Source: Phycisphaerales bacterium (lineage in GTDB: Bacteria > Planctomycetota > Phycisphaerae > Phycisphaerales > UBA1924). From it: a DNA stretch of 48,827 nt. The stretch covers positions 1 through 48,827 of the forward strand of contig JAGQOC010000001.1 in NCBI GenBank assembly GCA_020427745.1. The letters run 5' to 3'. The notes under the pieces are model-generated. The model did no database searches, was not told the DNA's origin, and saw only the letters and a program-made list of their open reading frames with translations. The position numbers were made by a program, and so were the translations under genes. How positions within the stretch are numbered: the first letter of the stretch is position 1; each line of letters opens with the position of its first letter. Positions 1 to 7,226 of the stretch are shown in pieces.

Positions 1-33
1 CGAACTGGCACGGAGCGTGCTACCCTTCGACGC

Positions 34-633
34 ATGAGCAGTGACCAGACCATCACCGGATTCCTCGACGCCCTCGCGGACAAACAACCTACCCCCGGCG
101 GCGGGGCGGCTGCGGCGATGACCGGCGCCACCGCCGCGGCAACGGCGTCCATGGTGGTCTCCTACTCGCTCGGGAAGAAAAAACTCGCAGAGCACGAAGA
201 ATCGAACCAAGCCGCGGGCAAGCAGCTGGCCAACGCCCGAGTGATGTTCCTCAAGCTCGCGGAGGAAGACGCCGAGGGCTACGGCGTGCTCAACGCGCTC
301 TGGTCGCTGGACAAGGATGACCCCAAGCGCGTCGCCCGGTGGGACGCGGCGGTCGCTGGCGCGATCGCGCCGCCGCGGGCCATGCTGGCGCTCGCGGTGG
401 ATCTGTTGATGCGCATCGAGTCGCTTGTGCCGACGACGAACCGGATGCTCAGAAGCGACCTGGGCGTTGCGGCGGTGCTCGCGGAAGCCGCGGCAAGGGC
501 AGCGGCGTGGAATGTCCGCATCAACCTCCCGCTCGTGGATGAAACCGCCGGCGGGCGCATCGGCGAAGAGATCGATGCGGAGCTTGCACACGCGAGCAGC
601 CTGTGCGCCGCCATCGAGAAGGGATGCGCATGA
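34..633 (+). CDS. cyclodeaminase/cyclohydrolase family protein
   Basis: Likely a folate C1 enzyme of the formiminotransferase-cyclodeaminase C-terminal family (FchA/FTCD_C), which handles formimino- or methenyl-tetrahydrofolate in the cytoplasm. The N-terminus carries the family's PTPGGGAAAA glycine-rich segment near residue 20, followed by the long Ala-rich helices typical of the fold. The length of 199 residues matches stand-alone members at about 200. The ATG follows a TACCCT hexamer by 7 bases and has no clear Shine-Dalgarno. It overlaps the next gene by 4 bases (ATGA), which suggests translational coupling. No formiminotransferase domain is attached, so cyclohydrolase or cyclodeaminase activity cannot be told apart. 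Confidence 0.85.
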   Translation: MSSDQTITGFLDALADKQPTPGGGAAAAMTGATAAATASMVVSYSLGKKKLAEHEESNQAAGKQLANARVMFLKLAEEDAEGYGVLNALWSLDKDDPKRVARWDAAVAGAIAPPRAMLALAVDLLMRIESLVPTTNRMLRSDLGVAAVLAEAAARAAAWNVRINLPLVDETAGGRIGEEIDAELAHASSLCAAIEKGCA

Positions 634-1133
634 TGGCGGGCGGACGCGATCTCACGAAGCCCTGGTACAACCAGAAGGATCCTACGGGGAAGACCACAAC
701 CGAGGAGGTCGGGCTGCGGTTCACCTGCACCCAGTGTGGCAACTGCTGCACGGGTCCGACGGGGTATGTGAAGTTCACCGACAAGGAAGCCGCCGCGATG
801 GCCCGGGACCTCGGCATCACCGTCGATGCGTTCATGGCCAAGTACACCCACGACACCGAGGCCGGGCAATCGCTGACCGAGAACTACACACGCGGTTTCG
901 GCTATGACTGCGTGTTCCTCGTCCGCGATGAGAACGGTAAATCGGGCTGCAGCGTCTACAAGTCCCGCCCCGCGCAGTGCCGAACCTGGCCCTTCTGGGA
1001 GGGCAACCTCTATTCCAAAGCCGCGTGGGAGCGGGCTGCGAAAGGCTGCCCCGGCATGAACCAGGGCAGGCTGTACGCGCCCGAGCAGATCCGCATCAGC
1101 TGCCGAAAGGCGACAGAATCCGAATCGGACTGA
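630..1133 (+). CDS. YkgJ-family cysteine-cluster protein
   Basis: A small soluble protein of the YkgJ (CxxCxxCC, probable Zn/Fe-chelating) family. Near residue 35 it shows CTQCGNCC, the family signature, and further on GCSVYKSRPAQCRTWPFW with the two later conserved cysteines. The reading frame is open upstream to a GTG at 603. The ATG at 630 is preferred because GAGAAGGG lies about 7 bases before it and it overlaps the upstream stop; ATG at 633 is equally possible. Biochemical function of the family is unsettled, with metal or Fe-S binding inferred from the cysteines. The gene is probably co-transcribed with the cyclodeaminase-like gene before it. Confidence 0.85.
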   Translation: MMAGGRDLTKPWYNQKDPTGKTTTEEVGLRFTCTQCGNCCTGPTGYVKFTDKEAAAMARDLGITVDAFMAKYTHDTEAGQSLTENYTRGFGYDCVFLVRDENGKSGCSVYKSRPAQCRTWPFWEGNLYSKAAWERAAKGCPGMNQGRLYAPEQIRISCRKATESESD

Positions 1134-1186
1134 GGTTTCGCGCCGGATTTCTGGGCCGCGGGGGCGTGATCGCCCAATGATAGATT

Positions 1187-3025
1187 ATGGACGCGTTCTG
1201 GCATTTCGCAAAGATGATGCTCCGGTGGCGTTGGTACCTCGCCATGGGCCTCGCGTTCGCGATGGTCAGCGCGGGCGGGATGGCAACGGGCGTCGCGGCG
1301 ATCCAGCCCGTGCTCGACACCGTGCTCGAGCCCAACCACAGCGGGCTGCCGGACCTGGCGCGTGAGTACGAATGGACCACGCGGTTCGTGCCTCAGTCAT
1401 GGATCGATCATCTCCCGCGCGGGCAGTTCACCGCGATCGCGTGGATCATGGGCGTGCTGGGCGTACTCACGCTCTTCGGCGCGTTCGCCAAGTTCATGCA
1501 CCAGTTCGTGTCGTTCACCGTCGTTCATAAAACAATCGCGCGGATCCGGCGTGAGGCGTTCGGACGCGTGATCCACCTGCCGCTCAAAACGATCGTGCAG
1601 GAAGGACCGACCGACGCGATCTCGCGGATCGTCAACGATACCGAGGCGCTCGGCGCTGGATTTGTTGTGCTGCTGTCCAAAGCCGTCGCCCAGATCCTCC
1701 AGGGCGCGATGATGCTCGTCCTCGCGTTCCTCATCAACTGGCAGCTCGCCCTCGTCTCCCTGACCGTGATGCCCATCCTCGCGACGGTCATCCGCAAGCT
1801 TGGCAAACGCATCCGGCGTGCGTCCAACCGCGTGCTCACCTCGCGGGCGGATCTCTACCGCGCCTCGACCGAGGCGCTCCAGGGGCTACGGGTTGTCAAG
1901 GTCCACACGACCGAGCGCTACGAGTCCGGGCGCTTCGCCAGGATCAACAAGGAAGTCCTCCGCCAGCAGCTCAAGGTCCGCACCGCCCGCTCGCTCGCTG
2001 GCCCGCTCGTTGAGATCATCGCCGTGCTCGCGCTCGGCGCGATGGTCATCCTCGCGGTCAAACTCATCCTCGACGGGCTGCTCGACAAAGAAGAGTTCAT
2101 GACCACGCTCGTCGCGCTCGGCGTCGCGGGCGCGAGCGTAAAACCGATCTCCGGAATGGTCAACGACATCCAGCAATCCGGCGCCGCCGCGGACCGGCTC
2201 TACAAACTCATGCAGGCCGAGACCGAGCCCGGGCACGACCAACGGATGCCCAAGCTCGCCCGCCACCACGAGTCGATCGTCTTCGAGAAGGTCTCCGTCA
2301 TCTATCCCGGCGCGACGCACCGCGCGATCGCGGATGTCAGCCTCCGCATCAACCACGGCGAGACCGTCGCGTTTGTCGGGCCCAATGGGTGCGGGAAGAC
2401 CACCCTGCTCAGCCTCGTCCCGCGTCTCTTTGACCCCAACGAAGGACGCGTGCTTATCGACGGCACGGATATCGCACGCGTCCGCGTCCGCTCGCTCCGT
2501 CAGCAGATCGGTGTGGTCACACAGGAGGTCATCCTCTTCAAAGGCACGATCCGCGACAACATCGCGTACGGCAACCCGTCGGCGACGGATGAACAGATCC
2601 GCGAAGCGGCCGAGCAAGCGCGTGCAACCGCATTCATCGACCGGCTCCCCGAGAAGTTCGACACGATGGTCGGCGAGCAGGGGCTCACGCTCTCCGGCGG
2701 GCAACGCCAACGCCTCGCGATCGCGCGCGCGATCCTCCGAGACCCCGCGATCCTCATCCTCGACGAGGCGACCTCGATGGTTGATGCGCAGTCCGAACGC
2801 CTCATCGGAGAAGTCCTCGGCGGGTTCTGCAACGGACGCACCAGCCTCATCGTTGCCCACCGGCTCAGCACCGTGCTCGGCGCGGACCGGATCGTGGTGA
2901 TCGAGCAGGGACGCGTCGTCGGGCAGGGCACGCACGAGGAGCTGATGGAGGGCTGCCCGCTCTACCGCGAGCTCGCGACGCACCAGCTCGCGGTGCCGAC
3001 CGAGGACACCAGCGATGCACAATGA
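1187..3025 (+). CDS. MsbA-like ABC exporter (TMD-NBD half transporter)
   Basis: A 612-residue inner-membrane ABC half-transporter, expected to work as a homodimer exporting lipid or another hydrophobic substrate. Transmembrane helices fill residues 1-310. The nucleotide-binding domain follows, with Walker A GPNGCGKT near 398, an intact LSGGQ signature, Walker B ILILDEATS and an H-loop in IVAHRLST. Architecture and length resemble MsbA/LipA exporters, but the substrate cannot be read from sequence. The ATG at 1187 has no Shine-Dalgarno; an AT-rich patch (GATAGATT) lies directly before it. The last 11 bases overlap the next gene, so the two are probably co-transcribed. Confidence 0.93.
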   Translation: MDAFWHFAKMMLRWRWYLAMGLAFAMVSAGGMATGVAAIQPVLDTVLEPNHSGLPDLAREYEWTTRFVPQSWIDHLPRGQFTAIAWIMGVLGVLTLFGAFAKFMHQFVSFTVVHKTIARIRREAFGRVIHLPLKTIVQEGPTDAISRIVNDTEALGAGFVVLLSKAVAQILQGAMMLVLAFLINWQLALVSLTVMPILATVIRKLGKRIRRASNRVLTSRADLYRASTEALQGLRVVKVHTTERYESGRFARINKEVLRQQLKVRTARSLAGPLVEIIAVLALGAMVILAVKLILDGLLDKEEFMTTLVALGVAGASVKPISGMVNDIQQSGAAADRLYKLMQAETEPGHDQRMPKLARHHESIVFEKVSVIYPGATHRAIADVSLRINHGETVAFVGPNGCGKTTLLSLVPRLFDPNEGRVLIDGTDIARVRVRSLRQQIGVVTQEVILFKGTIRDNIAYGNPSATDEQIREAAEQARATAFIDRLPEKFDTMVGEQGLTLSGGQRQRLAIARAILRDPAILILDEATSMVDAQSERLIGEVLGGFCNGRTSLIVAHRLSTVLGADRIVVIEQGRVVGQGTHEELMEGCPLYRELATHQLAVPTEDTSDAQ

Positions 3026-3380
3026 ATCCGCCGAGGGCGAGGCCTACTTCGTCTGTGATTTCTGTCTGAACACCTGGTCCGACGATCGCCCGATGGTCGA
3101 GGGGCACCGCGGCTCGCTCGTGTGCGCGCACTGCCTGTCGATCGCGTTCTCCGAGCTTGTGCATCTGCGATCCGGTTCTCCGGTCAAGCCCGGGGAGACC
3201 TGCGTGCTGTGCCTCGAGCCCGACCGCCCGGGGCTGCACTGGCGTTCGCCCGTGCGTGACGAGGCGATCGCGTGTGTCCGCTGCATCAAGCAGAGCGCGG
3301 GCGTGCTGCATAAAGACCCGGATTACGCATGGACCAAACCCGCGCCGATCGGCGAATCTGATGGATCGGATGACGACTGA
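3015..3380 (+). CDS. small double zinc-ribbon protein
   Basis: An unrecognised 121-residue protein with four CxxC pairs (CDFC, CAHC, CVLC, CVRC), enough for two zinc-ribbon or treble-clef sites. The first half resembles ClpX-type C4 zinc fingers in spacing. The C-terminus is acidic (GESDGSDDD). No DNA-binding or catalytic domain is visible, so an adaptor or protein-interaction role is inference only. It starts inside the end of the ABC exporter gene in another frame, which implies coupled translation, and ends 3 bases before a convergent chemotaxis-type gene. Confidence 0.75.
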   Translation: MHNESAEGEAYFVCDFCLNTWSDDRPMVEGHRGSLVCAHCLSIAFSELVHLRSGSPVKPGETCVLCLEPDRPGLHWRSPVRDEAIACVRCIKQSAGVLHKDPDYAWTKPAPIGESDGSDDD

Positions 3381-3383
3381 TCG

Positions 3384-4283
3384 TCAGTGCTGCTGCTCGG
3401 CTTCCGACGGGCACGCGGCGTCGTAGATCGCCTCGAGGTCCGTGATCAGGACATACCCGCCGTCGTCCTCGTGGACGAGCCCCTTGAGGAACTGGTGGTT
3501 GTCCGCGGATTCGGGGAGTGCCTCGATCGAGCTGCAGCTCACATCCTTGACGGTGTAGACCGCGTCGACGAGCATCGCCGCCTTGCGCGATCCGAGCTCG
3601 GTGATGATCATCATCGAGACATGCGTCTTCTTGATCGTCTCCTTCGCCCGCCCAAACAGGTCCTGCATTGCCTTAAGATCTGTATCCCACGCTTCCTGGA
3701 TAACTGCACAGGCCTTTTCCTGCTCGCCGTGCTGCGCAAGCTCGAGAACCCGTTTCCCGATCGAGTGGATCCGTGCGTGCGGCGCCTTGAAGTATTCGAA
3801 CAGGCTCTTGAGGGAAGCATCCCCCTTGGTGATCGCGTTGAGCTTGCTCGCCGAGCCCATCAGCTCGTTGTACCACTTGCCGAACGCGCACATGTTCGGG
3901 TCCAGCGCCTTGGTAAACGCCGCCCCCTCGCGGACGCAGCGCCGGAGCTCGTTGAGCCAGTCGATGTGGTCCTGCTCGCGCTGGGCGAGCATTGAGACGA
4001 GCGCGTCGACCTCCGACTTGTTGGTCTGGAACCCGAGGAGCTTGCGCGAGTCGATGACCGGGATGATCGAGCCGCGGTGGTTAATGACGCCGGAGATGTA
4101 CTCGGGCGAGTGCGGCACACGGGTGATCCTCGCGGTATTGGAACCCATCAGCTCGACCGTCGAATCGGTCGTGATGCCGTAGCGGTTCTTGTGCACACCC
4201 ACGACAACATACCGAGCGATCGGCTCGCTGTGGGTGACGGGCTCTTGGTCGAGGACGGCTTGGTTGGTTTCGGTCTGGCTCAT
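3384..4283 (-). CDS. CheW-like protein with an inserted CZB zinc-sensing domain
   Basis: A soluble chemotaxis-type coupling protein. Residues 22-88 look like the first half of a CheW domain (ARYVVVGV, ISGVINHRGSIIPVID) and residues 222-290 like the second half (SRKAAMLVDAVYTVKDV, FLKGLVHEDDGGYVLITDLE). Between them, residues 95-205 match a CZB domain with likely zinc ligands His106, Cys132 (in CAFGKW), His169 and His173. CZB domains bind zinc, and some sense zinc or hypochlorous acid; here the sensor sits inside the coupling domain. No CheA, receptor or CheY gene lies nearby, so its kinase partner is unknown. Convergent with the zinc-ribbon gene, 3 bases apart. Confidence 0.88.
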   Translation of the reverse strand: MSQTETNQAVLDQEPVTHSEPIARYVVVGVHKNRYGITTDSTVELMGSNTARITRVPHSPEYISGVINHRGSIIPVIDSRKLLGFQTNKSEVDALVSMLAQREQDHIDWLNELRRCVREGAAFTKALDPNMCAFGKWYNELMGSASKLNAITKGDASLKSLFEYFKAPHARIHSIGKRVLELAQHGEQEKACAVIQEAWDTDLKAMQDLFGRAKETIKKTHVSMMIITELGSRKAAMLVDAVYTVKDVSCSSIEALPESADNHQFLKGLVHEDDGGYVLITDLEAIYDAACPSEAEQQH

Positions 4284-4333
4284 GCCCCATCAATCGACGC
4301 GAACCCCGCCCGGGCTCAGCACGGATCGCTGAT

Positions 4334-5413
4334 TCACGAGAATTTCAGGACCGGGCCATGAAACCCAATGAAGGGCAAGATCGCCTCTGAATGCATCAGC
4401 TGCGCGTCGTGCATCGGCCCGGGCGAGAGCGTTCCGATAACCGCTCGTGCCACCGGCTTATCGCCCCCCAGAACGCGAACACCAAGACCCGCGAGCACGC
4501 CCCGGACAACATCCTCCCCTTTGCCTGGGCACACGATCCGCACCGGATCTGTGGAACCACCCAGCACCCGTCGGAGTTGACCCTCGCAGGCAGCCCGTCC
4601 GATAAACCGCTCATAGACGCTCGGATCCATCGCCCGGCTCGGCTGACCCTCGATCGTCCGCGTCAGCTCCTCCAACCCGGCATCGAAGCCCGGCAATACA
4701 TGTTCCTTCTCCGCGATCCAGCGATACCGCTCGATCATCTGGTCCATCGCGGTCTGATACATGCCCGTCGGTGTGTACCGCCGGATCACCCAGCCGTTGT
4801 TGCGGACCAAGCGATGGATGATCCGCTCGAACGACCGGTTCTGTGCGCTCTTTCGGTGCTCGAACCGGAGCCCCGCACTGTGCACGACACGACCGCCGCC
4901 GAGCAGGATCCGCGCGCACAGATCGTATTCCTCGGCGTAAAAATCGAACGACGGGTCGTACCCGCCCAAGGCGTTGAACACATGTGTTCGGTACGCGCAG
5001 CCGCAGCCGATGACGACCTCGGGCAGCCCGCCCGATTCGTGCTTCCCGTCCGGAAGAAAGATCTCGCCACCCACCACGTGTACATCCGCGGGCATCGCAC
5101 GCAGCGTCGCGACCGCCGGGCTCCGCTCCAGCGACGAGTCGTCGTCGAGCATCACGATCCAGTCGCCCCTCGCCTCGTGTGCGCCGATATTCCTCGCGGC
5201 GGCGGAGCGGTTCTCCGGGAGAAGAATCACGCGGATCTCGATCCCGTTTCCCAGCGACTTTGGTGGCTCGGGCGGATGGTCGGATCCGTTGTCAACGATG
5301 ATGAGCTCGCAGCGATCGCCGACAGTATGGTCGTCGAGCCGCGCGAGTTTTTCGAGTGTCTCCGCGAGGACTCCTGCGCGGTTGTGGGTCGGGATGACGA
5401 GGCTCAGGTCCAT
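4334..5413 (-). CDS. family 2 glycosyltransferase
   Basis: A 359-residue GT2 (GT-A fold) glycosyltransferase. The start MDLSLVIPTHNRAGVL is the typical nucleotide-sugar-binding strand, VMLDDDSSL near residue 95 is the metal-binding DxD region, and GYDPSFDFYAEEYDLCAR near 170 contains the ED acceptor/catalytic motif. The C-terminal 120 residues are not a recognised domain. The chosen ATG overlaps the end of the HldE-like gene by 10 bases; a longer open frame upstream of it is only a shadow of that gene. Co-transcription with an ADP-heptose enzyme suggests it builds a heptose-containing or other cell-surface glycan, which is inference. Confidence 0.88.
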   Translation of the reverse strand: MDLSLVIPTHNRAGVLAETLEKLARLDDHTVGDRCELIIVDNGSDHPPEPPKSLGNGIEIRVILLPENRSAAARNIGAHEARGDWIVMLDDDSSLERSPAVATLRAMPADVHVVGGEIFLPDGKHESGGLPEVVIGCGCAYRTHVFNALGGYDPSFDFYAEEYDLCARILLGGGRVVHSAGLRFEHRKSAQNRSFERIIHRLVRNNGWVIRRYTPTGMYQTAMDQMIERYRWIAEKEHVLPGFDAGLEELTRTIEGQPSRAMDPSVYERFIGRAACEGQLRRVLGGSTDPVRIVCPGKGEDVVRGVLAGLGVRVLGGDKPVARAVIGTLSPGPMHDAQLMHSEAILPFIGFHGPVLKFS

Positions 5414-7026
5414 GCCGGTGGAGTCTCGGGGAGTGGCTTGATCTCTTGTTGCGAGCCCGTCCGCGGCGCGAGTGTTCGTCGGATCATCGAGACAAGCTGC
5501 TCGTGCGTGATCGGCGCGTTGCCCATCGTCGACGCCTGGATCGCGGCACCGAGCGACCCGAGCACAAGCGATCGGCACGGGTCCTCCCCGGTGGTCAGCG
5601 CCGCGGTGGTGATCGCCAGCAGCGTGTCGCCGCACCCGAGCGTGTCGATGGGGTGCCGGGCGAACGACGGGATGTGGACGGAGTTGAGCCGGTTGGCCCA
5701 CGCGTCTTGCTCGCCGAGTTCCTCGATCGCCCGCCGCGAGAAGTGGATCACCCCTTCCTCGTTGAGCGTCACCGCGAGTGATCGCGCCCGCGTGGATTCG
5801 AGCGTCTTCCAAACCACCGCGGGGAGCGACGAGTCGTAATCGCCCGACGCGAAGCGGAGCTCGTGCTCGGACGGGCAGAGCATCTCCGCCCCGCGCATCG
5901 AGAGGAGCGAGGAACGGCGCCCGGAGACATCGCCCGACAGAATCGGCGTGCGGTCACGCGCTGCACTCGAGGCGCGAACCAACGAGCGGGGTGTGAACAT
6001 CCCGAGCCCGTAATCCGCGATGATGCACGCGTCCGCGCCGAGCGTGTGCTCCTCGATCAACGCGATGAGCGTCTCGCGGGCGCGGGTGTCCAGCGTGAGG
6101 TCCGACGCGTGATCGATCTTCATCTTCTTCTCGCGCCCGACGAGGTAGCGGTCCTTGGCCGGGATCCGGTCCCCGCTGTGCACCGCGTGGACGCGAACTC
6201 CCGCGGCATCCATCCGCTCGATGAATGCCTCGCCCTCACTTGAGCCGGGGAGTGTTGTGATCAGCACGGGCTCCACCCCGAGCGCCGCGAGGTGCAACGC
6301 GATCACGGCGCACCCGGCGTCGAAGCGTGAGCGCTCGAGCGGGCGAAGCGAGAGCATCGGCGACTCGCTGGAGACCTCGGGCCAGGTGCACTGGATATAG
6401 GTATCCAGGATCGTCTCCCCCACCACCACGATCCGCTTGCCCGCGATCCGCCCGAGCGTACCCTCCAAGGCCGACGGGCTCAGGTCGTAAGCCCGGTCGA
6501 GCATCCGCAGCTTTGCGCGGGTGGAGTCCGCCTCCTCGACGCGCTCGACGAGCGCCGACGACGAGAACACGACATCGGACGAAGAGAACACGACACGCCC
6601 GCCGTGGGTCTCGACAATCGCCCGTTCCTCGGCGAAACGCGGATCATTGTTCCCCTCGTACTCAGCGCCCTTGACATAGACATCGGGCTGCGTGATCGTC
6701 AGGAGCTCGCTGGCGGTCTGCTGGTCGTTGATGTACACCCAGTCCACAAACGACAACGCCGCGAGGTTGTCCGCGCGGAGGTCCTCGGTGAAGACCGGGC
6801 GTCCGGCACCCTTGTTGACAAACCGGTCGGCGGTGATGGAGACCAGCAGCCGATCGCCCTGGGCCGCCGCCGAGCGGAGATGGCGGATGTGTCCCGGATG
6901 GACAATATCGAAGCAGCCGTGGCACTGGACGACCCGCTGCCCGCCCCTGCGGGCGTCGGCGCGGCGTTCGACAAGCCGGTCGAGGGTAAGGATCTTCTCA
7001 GCGGGTGTGTGTGCGTGGTCATCCAT
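5404..7026 (-). CDS. HldE-like bifunctional enzyme, cytidylyltransferase then PfkB kinase
   Basis: Probably makes ADP-heptose precursors for envelope glycans. Residues 30-160 form a cytidylyltransferase-type domain with HGCFD and the HPGH (HxGH) site at 43-46. Residues 190-525 form a PfkB/ribokinase-type sugar kinase, ending in the GCGD anion-hole and catalytic Asp467. E. coli HldE has the kinase first and the transferase second, so the order is reversed here. The usual glycine-rich GGAxNVA segment of the kinase is poorly kept (DAGCAVIAL), so substrate choice may differ. No Shine-Dalgarno is seen; TATGAT lies 11 bases before the ATG, so the leader may be very short. Operon with the GT2 gene downstream. 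Confidence 0.85.
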   Translation of the reverse strand: MDDHAHTPAEKILTLDRLVERRADARRGGQRVVQCHGCFDIVHPGHIRHLRSAAAQGDRLLVSITADRFVNKGAGRPVFTEDLRADNLAALSFVDWVYINDQQTASELLTITQPDVYVKGAEYEGNNDPRFAEERAIVETHGGRVVFSSSDVVFSSSALVERVEEADSTRAKLRMLDRAYDLSPSALEGTLGRIAGKRIVVVGETILDTYIQCTWPEVSSESPMLSLRPLERSRFDAGCAVIALHLAALGVEPVLITTLPGSSEGEAFIERMDAAGVRVHAVHSGDRIPAKDRYLVGREKKMKIDHASDLTLDTRARETLIALIEEHTLGADACIIADYGLGMFTPRSLVRASSAARDRTPILSGDVSGRRSSLLSMRGAEMLCPSEHELRFASGDYDSSLPAVVWKTLESTRARSLAVTLNEEGVIHFSRRAIEELGEQDAWANRLNSVHIPSFARHPIDTLGCGDTLLAITTAALTTGEDPCRSLVLGSLGAAIQASTMGNAPITHEQLVSMIRRTLAPRTGSQQEIKPLPETPPAWT

Positions 7027-7114
7027 GACGAGCCGTCATCATACCGCGGGTGGGCGGATCGTGCCCTCGGGTCTATTCTTTCCTTCCGGGCGGCATAGAT
7101 GACCGCCCCACCAA

Positions 7115-7201
7115 GGTGCGGTGGCTGAGCGGTTGAAGGCGCTCGACTTGAAATCGAGTGACCCTGAAAGGGGTCCGTGGGTTCGAATCCCTCCCGCACC
7201 G
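7115..7201 (+). tRNA. tRNA-Ser (anticodon UGA)
   Basis: An 87-base class II tRNA. Acceptor arms GGTGCGG and CCGCACC pair perfectly, with discriminator G and no encoded CCA. The anticodon stem CTCGA/TCGAG encloses CTTGAAA, giving anticodon TGA. The long variable arm (ACCC/GGGT) is the serine hallmark, and the T-loop is TTCGAAT. The T-stem GTGGG/CCCTC has one T-T mismatch (7178 with 7192). It reads codons UCA and UCG and its relatives. Confidence 0.97.
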
Positions 7202-7226
7202 TTCTGGATCGCTCTGGTTCCCCGCC

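Noticed and set aside
4391-5839. 482-codon plus-strand open frame opposite the glycosyltransferase
   Set aside because: Antisense shadow; the opposite strand has clear GT2 and PfkB motifs.
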